The notes: generated by a model from the letters alone, not told the origin. A stretch of 29,992 bases of DNA from Desulfobulbaceae bacterium UBA2276 (GCA_002347085.1 DDWW01000001.1:1-29992); one strand, 5' to 3'. Counted from the first letter of the stretch, positions 7,613 to 15,229 are shown. Numbers and translations: made by a program.

Positions 7613-8995
7613 ATGGAAGAAACGACAAAAAGAGAACTCATTGGCAATGAGGGGTTGGTTATCCTGGACATGGTGCAGCGCCTCAATCGACGCAAGGCCA
7701 CGGGTCATCTGTTAAAGTTGATCTCCAAGACCCATCCGGCTGATTTAGCCTGGGTCTTCCGCCACCTGTCCAAAGAAGAACGAAACGATGTCTTTCAAAT
7801 TCTCGCCCAGACGAATCTGGTAGGTGAATTCCTGAGCGAGCTTGATAAATCGATCATGCTTGCCTTGGTCGAAGACCTGTCCAGCGAATTTATGGCCGGT
7901 GTTATCAGCAAGATGCCACCGGACGACGCAGCCGATCTGATTGCGGCCTTGCCGGAAGAGGTGGCTGATAATATCCGCAAGCACATGAACAAGGAGGATC
8001 GCGAAGAGGTTGACGAACTCCTCCAGTACGACCCCCAAACTGCCGGTGGCCTCATGTCCACTGATTTCATGTATCTCGACGAAGAGTTAAGCGTGGGCGA
8101 GGCCATTGCCAAGGTGCAGAAGCGCAGCGAAGAAAAGGAGATGGTCTTTTATCTCTATATCACCCACGGCGAGGGAAAACTGGCAGGGGTGGTCTCCTTG
8201 CGGGAACTGCTCATGCATCCTCCCCACCGCCTGCTGAAAAATATCATGAAATCCAATGTTATATCGGTTACGACCGACACCCACCAAGGGGAGGTGGCCC
8301 ACATGGTCTCCCAGTATAATATCCTGGCGGTGCCGGTGGTTGACTCCAGTTATACACTGGTGGGAATTGTCACCGTTGACGATATCATTGATGTTATCCG
8401 GGAAGAGGCCACCGAGGACTTCCTGCAGATGGCTGGTGCTGGTAAGGATAGGGAGATCCTGCTGAAATCGACCTCCGCGAATGCCATGACCAGAGCCCCC
8501 TGGCTCCTGGCCTCCTGGCTGGGCGGAGTGTTGGGTATGCTGGTGATCAACTCCTTCACCCAGGAACTGAACCAGGTTCTGGCCCTGGCCTCTTTTATCC
8601 CTATTGTGCTCGGTATGGGCGGTAACATTGCCACCCAGTCCTCAACCATCATTGTCCGCGGTATTGCCACCGGCCGGATCCACATGGATCAATTCTTCAA
8701 GATTATCTTCAAGGAGATGCGGGTAGGCCTGATCCTGGGGGTGATCTATGGAATATTACTGGGGATTTTTGCCTTTTTCGGATACGCCGAACCCAAACTT
8801 CTGGGGCTGGTAGTTGGGATTTCTCTCTTTCTTTCCATGTCTATGGCGGCCATGGTTGGGGCCTTTATCCCCTTGGTGCTCAAGCGTTTTGATATTGATG
8901 CGGCGGTTGCCACCGGCCCCTTTGTCACCACTTCCATTGATGTTCTCGGGGTCTTTATGTTTTTATGGATCGCCAAGTTGTTTCTGAATCTCTAA
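7613..8995 (+). CDS. mgtE: Magnesium transporter MgtE
   Basis: This 460-residue protein has the complete MgtE architecture. An N-terminal helical Mg2+-sensing domain (about residues 1-140) includes MPPDDAADLIAALPEE. It is followed by two CBS domains (about 140-270) containing YDPQTAGGLMSTDF and AVPVVDSSYTLVGIVTVDDIIDV. Five membrane segments form the pore, with the signatures GNIATQSST and the late GAFIPLVLKR..ID.A..TGPFVTT. MgtE is a Mg2+-selective channel that closes when cytoplasmic Mg2+ is high. The start ATG is 22 bp after palindromic element copy 3, with only a weak site (GGGA) in front. A strong hairpin follows the stop codon. Nothing is missing. Confidence 0.97.
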   Translation: MEETTKRELIGNEGLVILDMVQRLNRRKATGHLLKLISKTHPADLAWVFRHLSKEERNDVFQILAQTNLVGEFLSELDKSIMLALVEDLSSEFMAGVISKMPPDDAADLIAALPEEVADNIRKHMNKEDREEVDELLQYDPQTAGGLMSTDFMYLDEELSVGEAIAKVQKRSEEKEMVFYLYITHGEGKLAGVVSLRELLMHPPHRLLKNIMKSNVISVTTDTHQGEVAHMVSQYNILAVPVVDSSYTLVGIVTVDDIIDVIREEATEDFLQMAGAGKDREILLKSTSANAMTRAPWLLASWLGGVLGMLVINSFTQELNQVLALASFIPIVLGMGGNIATQSSTIIVRGIATGRIHMDQFFKIIFKEMRVGLILGVIYGILLGIFAFFGYAEPKLLGLVVGISLFLSMSMAAMVGAFIPLVLKRFDIDAAVATGPFVTTSIDVLGVFMFLWIAKLFLNL

Positions 8996-9010
8996 TCTGG
9001 TGAGTTGTGC

Positions 9011-9044
9011 GTCCGGTTATCGGGTTTTAACCCGGTAACCGGAC
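9011..9044 (+). terminator. Terminator-like hairpin after mgtE
   Basis: GTCCGGTTATCGGGTT is mirrored by AACCCGGTAACCGGAC with a single non-Watson-Crick pair, giving a stem of about 15 bp with a tiny loop. It starts 15 bp after the mgtE stop codon. The tail has only a short T-run (GTTTAC). It also shows that the next gene cannot start upstream at 9005. Confidence 0.7.
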
Positions 9045-9073
9045 GTTTACTACTCCCTGTTTACTCAACGATT

Positions 9074-10192
9074 ATGCGTATATCTTCCGGCAGCAAATCC
9101 CCGTTTTTTATTATTATTCTGATTTTCATTGTCCTGTGGCTTGCATATAAATCGTATGAGCCCCGACGCCACGACCCTGCCGCCACCCCCCATGCCGTTG
9201 CCGCCCGAGGCGATCTGGCCGAGGACGAGAAAAACACCATTGATATCTTCAAAAATGTCTCGCCGTCTGTCGTCTATATCACCAGTATCGCCCTGCGCCA
9301 GGATCTGTTTTCTCTCAACGCAGTCGAGATCCCGCAAGGAACCGGCTCCGGCTTTATCTGGGATGATCGGGGGCGGGTGGTCACCAATTATCATGTGATC
9401 AGTGATGCCAGCCGCATCCAGGTAACCATGGCTGACAACAGCGTGTGGAAGGCGGTTTTGGTGGGAATGGACCCGGATAAGGATCTGGCGGTGCTCCAGA
9501 TTGATGCCCCTCAACATCTGCTCAAGCCGATTCCGGTTGGTGAGTCGCGGAATCTTCTGGTTGGGCAGAAGGTCTTTGCTATCGGCAATCCCTTTGGCCT
9601 TGATCAGACCATGACCTCCGGTATTATCTCGGCCCTGGGTCGTGAGATCAAGGCCGTTACCGGCCGCCAGATTCGCGGCATGATTCAGACGGATGCCGCC
9701 ATCAATCCCGGCAACTCCGGCGGCCCACTGCTCGATAGTGCCGGCCGTTTGATCGGGGTCAACACCGCTATCTACAGTCCTTCCGGGGCCTATGCCGGCA
9801 TTGGTTTTGCGGTGGCAGTCGAAGAAGTCAACCAGGTCATCCCCCAGCTTATCCGTCATGGTAAAGTTATCCGGCCAGGCATTGGCGCCTCCTTGGCCGA
9901 TGCCCGCCTGGTGCAAAGATTAGGCATTGAAGGCGGCCTCGAAGGGGCGTTGATTCTGGGCATTGTCAAAGATGGGCCGGCTCACAAGGCCGGACTGCGT
10001 CCCACCGAACAGCGAGGCAACGAAATCTTTCTGGGTGATATTATCAGCGAGATAGCCGGTAAAAAAGTGAAATCGTATGACGACATTCGCACCGAACTGG
10101 AGCGTTTTCAGGTGGGCGATGAGGTGGAAGTTACCATTATCAGAGATGGGCGGACCCTGCCGGTGACGCTGCGCTTGAGCGCCCTGGAATAA
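9074..10192 (+). CDS. Membrane-anchored trypsin-like serine protease with one PDZ domain (DegS/DegQ/HtrA family)
   Basis: The protein is 372 residues from ATG 9074. A single hydrophobic anchor (about residues 11-24) places the rest in the periplasm. The trypsin domain shows the catalytic triad in order: His107 in VVTNYHVI, Asp137 in DKDLAVLQI, and Ser215 in NPGNSGGPLL. One PDZ domain follows (about 270-365), with GPAHKAGL, GDIISEIAGKKV and VEVTIIRDGR. The N-terminal anchor and single PDZ domain resemble DegS, the regulated protease that senses misfolded outer membrane proteins. Lone HtrA proteases of this layout are also common outside enterobacteria, so substrate and pathway remain open. It is separated from mgtE by a hairpin and followed after 57 bp by the RluA-type gene. 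Confidence 0.93.
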   Translation: MRISSGSKSPFFIIILIFIVLWLAYKSYEPRRHDPAATPHAVAARGDLAEDEKNTIDIFKNVSPSVVYITSIALRQDLFSLNAVEIPQGTGSGFIWDDRGRVVTNYHVISDASRIQVTMADNSVWKAVLVGMDPDKDLAVLQIDAPQHLLKPIPVGESRNLLVGQKVFAIGNPFGLDQTMTSGIISALGREIKAVTGRQIRGMIQTDAAINPGNSGGPLLDSAGRLIGVNTAIYSPSGAYAGIGFAVAVEEVNQVIPQLIRHGKVIRPGIGASLADARLVQRLGIEGGLEGALILGIVKDGPAHKAGLRPTEQRGNEIFLGDIISEIAGKKVKSYDDIRTELERFQVGDEVEVTIIRDGRTLPVTLRLSALE

Positions 10193-10249
10193 TCCAGGCC
10201 TTGCCAATGAAAGCCATCCGCTTTCCCGATATTTCCGGTAGCAGTCAAT

Positions 10250-10888
10250 ATGTTTGAAGAAATGTACGTCATTCACGAAGAACCCGAATTTGTCGTGGTC
10301 GTAAAGTCAAGTGGGCTGCTCTCTGTTCCCGGACGTGGTCCGGAAAACCTGGATTGTGTCAGCGAGCGGGTGAAAGCACGGTATCCGGGCTGTATCGAAC
10401 AGCCCGCAGTTCATCGCCTTGATATGGACACTTCGGGGTTGTTGGTGGTCGCTCGCACCAAAGAGGCGCATCGTAACATCTCTATTCAGTTTCAGGAGGG
10501 CGAGGTAACTAAACGCTATATCGCCATTCTTGACGGCGAATTAGATGGCGAAGAGGGTATCGTTGAACTTCCTTTCCGCCTCGATATTGACAACAGACCT
10601 CATCAAATTTATGATCCGGTGCACGGAAAGGTGGGCATTACCCACTGGAAAAAACTCCTGGTAAAGAACGGCAAAACACGAATCGAGTTTAAACCTATCA
10701 CCGGAAGAACACATCAGCTCAGGGTTCACTCCGCTTCCGAACACGGTCTTGGCATTCCTATTGTCGGCGATCCGCTCTACGGAACTGGAACTGGCCCGGG
10801 ATTGCTGAAGCTTCATGCCTGCTATCTTTCCTTTGCTCACCCAAGGACTGGTGAGAGTCTCGAGTTTAATTCGGAACCTCTGTTCTGA
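10250..10888 (+). CDS. RluA-family pseudouridine synthase
   Basis: This 212-residue protein matches the short RluA type (E. coli RluA is 219 residues). The catalytic motif HRLDMDTSGLL (residues 55-65) contains the essential aspartate Asp58. GRTHQLRVH and IVGDPLYG, the other two family motifs, follow. E. coli RluA modifies U746 of 23S rRNA and U32 of several tRNAs. There is no N-terminal S4 domain. Start choice: ATG 10250 or ATG 10262; neither has a strong ribosome binding site. The next gene encodes what is elsewhere an N-terminal extension of the same enzyme, which supports a joint task. Confidence 0.92.
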   Translation: MFEEMYVIHEEPEFVVVVKSSGLLSVPGRGPENLDCVSERVKARYPGCIEQPAVHRLDMDTSGLLVVARTKEAHRNISIQFQEGEVTKRYIAILDGELDGEEGIVELPFRLDIDNRPHQIYDPVHGKVGITHWKKLLVKNGKTRIEFKPITGRTHQLRVHSASEHGLGIPIVGDPLYGTGTGPGLLKLHACYLSFAHPRTGESLEFNSEPLF

Positions 10889-10898
10889 TTTTTTTTTT
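10872..10898 (+). terminator. Compact intrinsic terminator overlapping the stop of the RluA-type gene
   Basis: CGGAAC (10872-10877) can pair with GTTCTG (10882-10887) around CTCT, with one G-U pair. It is followed by one A and ten T (10889-10898). The stem is short, so partial read-through to the next gene is likely. Confidence 0.4.
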
Positions 10899-10917
10899 GC
10901 CGGATCATGTCGTTGCC

Positions 10918-11781
10918 ATGAAAAATAGTACCGATATAGACCACTTGCTTGCTGCACTTCCCAAAGACGCGACCTGCTACGGGTATTGTACAGCTTGTGA
11001 TGAGGTTCATTATCTGACAGAGGGAAACAGCCGCAAATATGCCCTGGAGCTGATGGCGGAACTCGAGCAGAACAAACGGATTGACTTTCACACCCCGGAT
11101 CCGGAGCCAATATTCTCCACAGACTGCCTCTGGGAAAAAAGAGGCGGACAGATGTTTGGCGTGTTGGAATGTGTCGATGTCGATGGAAATACCGTTGTGC
11201 TGCGTGCATTTTCCGGACAGTTCAACACCCGCTGGCAAGCAGAGGGCTGGGTTCCACCGACTTTTGACCTGGATGGATACTCCCGGATTATGCCGAAAAT
11301 CGAGTCGTCGGTCCAGCAAATGACCGACGATATTGAGTCCTGCCAACAAAAAGCAGACCAGTGTCAACTGAAGTTCGAAGAAGCCATGCGTTCCGGTGGT
11401 CGTGCGGCCCAGAAAGATTGCCGCCGGCAGATGCGAGAGGCATTTAAAGCGCTCACGCTTGCAAAGAAAAACCGGAGGACATATTCCCAATCCATGCTGT
11501 GTGTCTTTCAGGATCTGTATCAACTCCAAAATTTCAAAGGTGATCAGCGCTCCATCCTGAATGTTTTTAATGAAGACCGGGGAATTCCCACCGGATCCGG
11601 CGACTGCTGCGCCCCAAAACTCCTCCACGCCGCCGCCCAAAACGGGCTGAGGCCTCTCGGACTGAGCGAATTCTACTTTGGCAAGGAAAATAAATCTTCG
11701 ACGAGGTTCCACAAAGAATTCTATCCCGGCTGCAAAAACAAATGCCAGCCAATTATAGGCTACATGCTTTGCGGCCTTTGA
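10918..11781 (+). CDS. Stand-alone homologue of the N-terminal region of long RluA-type proteins
   Basis: The 287-residue protein has several cysteine motifs: CYGYCTACDEVH near the start, GDCCAPKLLHAA, and YPGCKNKCQPIIGYML near the end. A central, strongly charged helical stretch (about residues 130-185) looks like a coiled coil. From memory, the motif PTGSGDCCAPKLL..A...L.P....EF..G followed by H..FYP.C..KC.PI...M is typical of the N-terminal half of roughly 550-residue RluA-family synthases in gamma-proteobacteria such as Vibrio and Pseudoalteromonas. Here that half is a separate gene placed after, not before, the catalytic gene. The cysteines suggest metal or Fe-S binding, which is an inference. 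The ATG at 10918 is preferred over a TTG at 10897. Function unproven. Confidence 0.75.
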   Translation: MKNSTDIDHLLAALPKDATCYGYCTACDEVHYLTEGNSRKYALELMAELEQNKRIDFHTPDPEPIFSTDCLWEKRGGQMFGVLECVDVDGNTVVLRAFSGQFNTRWQAEGWVPPTFDLDGYSRIMPKIESSVQQMTDDIESCQQKADQCQLKFEEAMRSGGRAAQKDCRRQMREAFKALTLAKKNRRTYSQSMLCVFQDLYQLQNFKGDQRSILNVFNEDRGIPTGSGDCCAPKLLHAAAQNGLRPLGLSEFYFGKENKSSTRFHKEFYPGCKNKCQPIIGYMLCGL

Positions 11782-12229
11782 GTGATCAAAATTTTCTTTG
11801 TGCAAATAGAGATGTGTTTGGAAAGATCTTGACTCTAACAGGCCGAAGCTTTTCAGGAATCATCTCATGCCCAATAGACAAAGAAGTGGACCCGGAAACT
11901 TGAATAAGCCGTTAAGTGGAAAAACTTCTAAGCCGTAACTCGCAGGTTCGACTCATGCCGGGCTTCACGTCTGATTGTGGAGAAAGAGGATAATGAAGAA
12001 GGTGGAGGGACCATCTGGATAAAGTTATCTTTGATTTTTTTCATATTCTCATGATTAAAATCGAGTAAGAGCGAAATGAAGTGAGTAAAAAATATACATC
12101 TGGCTGAGTAGTGGGTAAAGATGTGGCAAGCATCTTCCTGCTCAAGTTCTATTGATTAGTGTAATTATCTTGTTGTTTTAGATAGTTAAGTATTTATTGT
12201 GTATTGGCATAATTGTTGATGTGTTAAAC
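11782..12229. other. Non-coding stretch upstream of candidate small RNA
   Basis: About 450 bp without a convincing coding sequence. It is AT-rich toward the right. It contains a 26-bp-spaced direct repeat (11896-11939) and a T-arm-like sequence near 11945, discussed separately. No promoter could be chosen with confidence. Confidence 0.6.
11896..11939. repeat. Short tandem direct repeat, 26-bp spacing
   Basis: AAACTTGAATAAGCCGTTAA (11896-11915) and AAACTTCTAAGCCGTAAC (11922-11939) share AAACTT, TAAGCCGT and the following A-rich bases. The two units are offset by 26 bp. No function recognised. Confidence 0.5.
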
Positions 12230-12297
12230 GGAAATGAATGAACTTCATTTCCTCCTTCCCCTTGAAGCCTGCTCAATATAAGCAGGCTTTTTTTTTT
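12230..12297 (+). ncRNA. Candidate small RNA 3' part: hairpin, CU-rich linker, terminator
   Basis: GGAAATGAA (12230-12238) pairs perfectly with TTCATTTCC (12244-12252) around TGAAC. A single-stranded pyrimidine stretch CTCCTTCCCC follows. Then comes an intrinsic terminator (12265-12289 plus T-run). This order is common in trans-acting small RNAs, and the UCCUCC within the linker is complementary to a Shine-Dalgarno sequence. The 5' end and promoter are not defined. It could instead be the 3' untranslated end of a longer transcript from the gene ending at 11781. Confidence 0.4.
12265..12297 (+). terminator. Strong intrinsic terminator before the dsb cluster
   Basis: AAGCCTGCT (12265-12273) and AGCAGGCTT (12281-12289) form a perfect 9-bp stem around CAATATA, followed by ten consecutive T. 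It isolates the thiol redox operon from upstream transcription. Confidence 0.9.
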
Positions 12298-12355
12298 ACA
12301 GTTTTCGTTTGGGGAGTTGGGGAAGTAAAAACAAAGGCTGTCACTTTTCTTTAAT

Positions 12356-12361
12356 TATAAT
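12356..12361 (+). promoter_or_regulatory. Candidate -10 box for the dsb operon
   Basis: A perfect TATAAT lies 36 bp before the dsbB start codon. No good -35 hexamer is found 16-18 bp upstream, so activator dependence is possible. Position between terminator and first gene supports it. Confidence 0.4.
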
Positions 12362-12397
12362 AAAAAAGCTTTCATCACATTGGGGAGAATCTTTTAT

Positions 12398-12835
12398 ATG
12401 CCAAGACCTGACCAAACGTCCAACGCAAATTGGAACATTCTTTTTAGCTGCTGGCTCATCGCCACAATATCAACCATGGGAAGTGTGTTTTTCAGTCATG
12501 TGATGGAGTTTGCGCCCTGTGTCTTGTGTTGGTACCAGAGAATTTGCCTGTTTCCTTTAGTTATCCTGCTAGCCGTAGGACTTTTCTCTTTTGATAAAAG
12601 CGTTGTGAAGTATACTCTGCCCTTGGTCATAGCAGGGTGGTTGACAGCATTTTATCACACCCTGCTTTATGCCGGAATCATCCCGGAAAGCATACAGCCC
12701 TGCACCCAAGGCGTTTCATGTACGGAAGAGTATATAAAACTGTTTGGTTTTATAACAATACCAATGCTTTCTTTATTATCATTTTCAATGATCATAGCCC
12801 TGTTAATTATCCTAAAGAGGAGAATGTCTCGATGA
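12398..12835 (+). CDS. dsbB: Disulfide bond formation protein DsbB-like
   Basis: The 145-residue membrane protein has four hydrophobic segments. The first periplasmic cysteine pair is CVLC (Cys41, Cys44) in the family motif CVLCWYQR, and the second pair is Cys102 and Cys108 in PCTQGVSC. DsbB reoxidises DsbA and passes electrons to quinone. The short length and the CTQGVSC spacing resemble BdbC-type members more than E. coli DsbB (176 residues). The ATG at 12398 follows GGGGAG at 12382-12387; an upstream TTG would start inside that ribosome binding site and is rejected. Its stop overlaps the dsbA start by four bases (ATGA), indicating translational coupling. Confidence 0.93.
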   Translation: MPRPDQTSNANWNILFSCWLIATISTMGSVFFSHVMEFAPCVLCWYQRICLFPLVILLAVGLFSFDKSVVKYTLPLVIAGWLTAFYHTLLYAGIIPESIQPCTQGVSCTEEYIKLFGFITIPMLSLLSFSMIIALLIILKRRMSR

Positions 12836-13485
12836 AATATGTAATGATTGGAGTGTCATGTCTGGTGCTGGTCCTGATCTTTGTGTTCGGCAGTTCCTAT
12901 TACAAAGGGCAACAGACTGAAAAATTTGGTTTCATGGCCAAAGAAAATGCCTCAACATTTGTCCGAGAACATTCTCAGACGCTTGGCAGTGATGATGCGA
13001 AAGTCTACATTGTCGAGTTTATGGATCCTGCCTGTGAAACCTGCGCAGCCTTTTCTCCTTTTGTGAAGCAGATGATGGACGCCAATCCCGGTAAAATTAA
13101 ATTTGTCCTTCGATATGCGCCTTTTCATGATGATGCTGATTATTTTGTAAAAATGCTTGAAGCAGCCAAGAAACAGGGGAAATACTGGGAAACTCTGGAT
13201 ATAATGTTTAAGTCGCAACCCTATTGGGCCAGCCACAGTAACCCGCAACCGCAACAAATTTGGCAATTTCTTCCTAACGCAGGGCTTGATGTTGAGCAAC
13301 TCAAAAAAGATATGACTGACCCAGCAATTGTGAAAATTATTGAGCAGGATATCGCCGATGCAAAAACACTCAATGTTCATAAAACACCAGGATTTTTTGT
13401 CAACGGTAAGCCTCTGCAAACCTTTGGCTACCAGCAATTACAACAATTGATTGAGTCTGAAATAAAGGCAAATTACCCGAATTGA
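12832..13485 (+). CDS. dsbA: DsbA-family thiol oxidoreductase
   Basis: The protein is 217 residues with an N-terminal hydrophobic segment (about 5-20) that works as anchor or signal. The thioredoxin-fold active site is CETC (Cys68, Cys71) in MDPACETCAAF. The cis-proline is Pro186 in HKTPGFFVNG, and the whole resembles the DsbA/BdbD 'thioredoxin_4' group. It would introduce disulfides into exported proteins and be reoxidised by the preceding DsbB. It starts at ATG 12832, overlapping the dsbB stop, with AAAGAGGAG just upstream. Longer versions reaching 12637 lie inside dsbB and are rejected. Confidence 0.94.
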   Translation: MKYVMIGVSCLVLVLIFVFGSSYYKGQQTEKFGFMAKENASTFVREHSQTLGSDDAKVYIVEFMDPACETCAAFSPFVKQMMDANPGKIKFVLRYAPFHDDADYFVKMLEAAKKQGKYWETLDIMFKSQPYWASHSNPQPQQIWQFLPNAGLDVEQLKKDMTDPAIVKIIEQDIADAKTLNVHKTPGFFVNGKPLQTFGYQQLQQLIESEIKANYPN

Positions 13486-13565
13486 GCAACCAGACCGGAG
13501 TCCTGCAGAGTGATGCTATCAAAATCATGGATCGGGCCGACTACAACTAAACCAAACAATATCTT

Positions 13566-14072
13566 ATGAAAAAAATATCATTTTTAATTTTGCTGTGTTG
13601 TTTACCCTTGTTTGTTTCTGCTTGTGGACAAGGGCCAAAGCTAATTGAGATTGGTGCGCCAGCCCCGAACTTTACCCTCGTGGACAGACAAGGTAAAACC
13701 TGGACTCTTTCAGAACTTAAAGGGCAGGTGGTCTTTGTTAATTTTTGGGCAACCTGGTGCCCTCCCTGTCGTGAGGAAATGCCATCCATGCAGAAACTTC
13801 ACGAAATGCTGCCGAAAGATAATTTTAAAATGCTGGCTATACTCAACAAAGATGACCCCGCACTCGCAGATAGTTTTGCCAAAAAACTTGACCTGACCAT
13901 GCCAATCCTGAATGATCAGGACAATAAGGTTGGTGCGGTATATGGACTGACCGGTGTGCCAGAGACATTTATAGTTGATAAACAGGGTATTCTCCGAGAG
14001 AAATTTATTGGGCCAGCCGAGTGGGACACCCCTCTCTACGTACAAATGCTGATGAAATACAGCAACCAATGA
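13566..14072 (+). CDS. TlpA/ResA-like thioredoxin lipoprotein
   Basis: This 168-residue protein begins with a lipoprotein signal peptide, with the lipobox VSAC and Cys20 as the lipidation site. It continues with a TlpA/ResA thioredoxin domain: APAPNFTLVD, VNFWATWCPPCREEMP with active-site Cys65 and Cys68, and the cis-proline region GVPETFIVDKQG. WCPPC is typical of reducing periplasmic thioredoxins that serve cytochrome c maturation or other thiol proteins. It follows dsbA by 80 bp. Its stop overlaps the next gene's start (ATGA). No CcdA/DsbD partner is seen in the window, so its electron source must be elsewhere, or is the downstream polyferredoxin. Confidence 0.93.
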   Translation: MKKISFLILLCCLPLFVSACGQGPKLIEIGAPAPNFTLVDRQGKTWTLSELKGQVVFVNFWATWCPPCREEMPSMQKLHEMLPKDNFKMLAILNKDDPALADSFAKKLDLTMPILNDQDNKVGAVYGLTGVPETFIVDKQGILREKFIGPAEWDTPLYVQMLMKYSNQ

Positions 14073-14236
14073 TGGACACCAAAAAAAAACCGCTCAAACA
14101 AAAGATCCGGCTGGCTCCGTTTGTGACAATCTTTATCTTTCTCGTCCTGGGAATTATCGGGATCACTGTGGATGAGCCGTCACGAGTCCTTGAACAGGCA
14201 ACTCAAATTTGCCTGTCCTGCATCGGTATTGGCTAA
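14069..14236 (+). CDS. CD1871A-type small membrane protein with C-terminal CXXC
   Basis: This 55-residue protein has a basic N-terminus, one hydrophobic segment (about 16-34) and a conserved tail with CLSC (Cys48-Cys51) in ICLSCIGIG. That tail matches the 'CD1871A family CXXC motif-containing protein' pattern, xICLECIGIG. The start overlaps the TlpA-like gene's stop by four bases, and the polyferredoxin begins three bases after its end, so the three are tightly coupled. A second ATG at 14072 is equally possible. The CXXC position just outside the membrane suits electron or thiol transfer between polyferredoxin and TlpA; this is an inference. Confidence 0.8.
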   Translation: MMDTKKKPLKQKIRLAPFVTIFIFLVLGIIGITVDEPSRVLEQATQICLSCIGIG

Positions 14237-14239
14237 CAG

Positions 14240-15157
14240 ATGGATCTCATCCGCAAATGGGTCCAGGCCCTGTTTTTCATTCTTACAAATGGTTACTGGA
14301 ACTTCCCAGTAACTAAAGGAATATACAAGGGCCCTCTAAAAATAGTTTGTTCACCAGGGCTTAATTGTTATTCCTGCCCAGCAGCCACAACGTATTGCCC
14401 GCTCGGTTCATTGCAGCAACTTCTTGCCGGAATCAGAATGTCCATTGAAAATGGTCAACTTTTTTTCGGTTTATATGTTGTTGGGACCATGGGTGTCATC
14501 GGCGGCTTTGTTGGCCGTATGGTTTGCGGATGGGCCTGTCCATTTGGCCTCTTCCAGGAGCTCCTCAACAAAATTCCTTCACCTAAATTTGGCATCTGGC
14601 CACCCTTGCGCTATATAAAATATGGCCTTCTGCTTTTCATGGTCATCCTTTTGCCTCTCTTTGCGCTTGACGAATTTGGTTTTGGAAGCACCTGGTTTTG
14701 CAAATATTTATGCCCAGCCGGCACATTGGAGGCTGGATTACCGATGCTTTTTTTACAGCCCGGCCTGCGCGCGAACATAGGCCCCCTCTTCTTCAACAAG
14801 CTCTTTTTCCTCTTTCTTTTTATTATTTGGGCTGTTTTGGCTAGTCGACCTTTCTGTCGAACTGCTTGCCCTCTTGGGGCTTTTTATGCCCTGTTTAGCA
14901 GAATTAAACTGGTCAAGCTGCGCCTTGATCCCGCAAAATGTACTGACTGTAAAGCCTGCCATAATGTATGCCCCATGGGTGTTCGCTTTAATGAGTCACC
15001 TGACGATATGGAATGCATATCGTGTCTTGCATGCAGCAAGGCTTGCAAATTCAATGCTATCACCCTTGAAATTGGAGGCTTATCAATTACAAGCCAGCCA
15101 AGACCGAGCGTTTGCCAGCTAAAAAAACCCACGCAAGCCACCAATACTTCCAATTAG
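14240..15157 (+). CDS. NapH-like polyferredoxin, 4Fe-4S membrane protein
   Basis: This 305-residue polytopic membrane protein carries many cysteines. The N-terminal part has CSPGLNCYSCP and YCPLG. Membrane-border motifs are CGWACPFG, CKYLCPAG and CRTACPLG, as in the NapH/NosR/CcoG polyferredoxin group. Two 4Fe-4S ferredoxin motifs at the C-terminus are CTDCKACHNVCP and CISCLACSKACK. Such proteins move electrons between quinol or cytoplasmic donors and periplasmic acceptors. Its place directly behind a CXXC membrane peptide and a TlpA-like lipoprotein suggests that electrons end on thiols. It is the last gene of the five-gene dsb cluster; an AT-rich inverted repeat follows at 15195. Confidence 0.88.
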   Translation: MDLIRKWVQALFFILTNGYWNFPVTKGIYKGPLKIVCSPGLNCYSCPAATTYCPLGSLQQLLAGIRMSIENGQLFFGLYVVGTMGVIGGFVGRMVCGWACPFGLFQELLNKIPSPKFGIWPPLRYIKYGLLLFMVILLPLFALDEFGFGSTWFCKYLCPAGTLEAGLPMLFLQPGLRANIGPLFFNKLFFLFLFIIWAVLASRPFCRTACPLGAFYALFSRIKLVKLRLDPAKCTDCKACHNVCPMGVRFNESPDDMECISCLACSKACKFNAITLEIGGLSITSQPRPSVCQLKKPTQATNTSN

Positions 15158-15194
15158 ACACAGAAAGCCAGCCAGCGCCTATCCGCGTGACGAT

Positions 15195-15229
15195 AAATAT
15201 TTGATTTAATAAGAGGAAATTAAATATTT
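15195..15229 (+). repeat. AT-rich inverted repeat after the polyferredoxin gene
   Basis: AAATATTTGATTT (15195-15207) and AAATTAAATATTT (15217-15229) pair at 12 of 13 positions. The stem is too AT-rich and lacks a T-run, so it is at best a weak terminator. The rest of the 263-bp gap to 15421 contains no recognisable gene. Confidence 0.4.

Noticed and set aside
9005..9073. Longer start of the DegS/DegQ-like protease
   Set aside because: The extension begins with TTG and is translated through the hairpin at 9011-9044; the ATG at 9074 gives a normal membrane anchor.
11937..11972. Sequence resembling the 3' half of a tRNA (GCAGGTTCGACTCATGC followed by CGGGCTTCA)
   Set aside because: The T-stem has a mismatch, and no 5' acceptor, D-arm or anticodon arm can be formed upstream. 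It could be a remnant or att site but there is no integrase nearby, so it is most likely chance.
12309..12503. Open frame of 64 codons overlapping the dsbB start
   Set aside because: It overlaps dsbB in another frame and lacks a ribosome binding site; dsbB has a good one.
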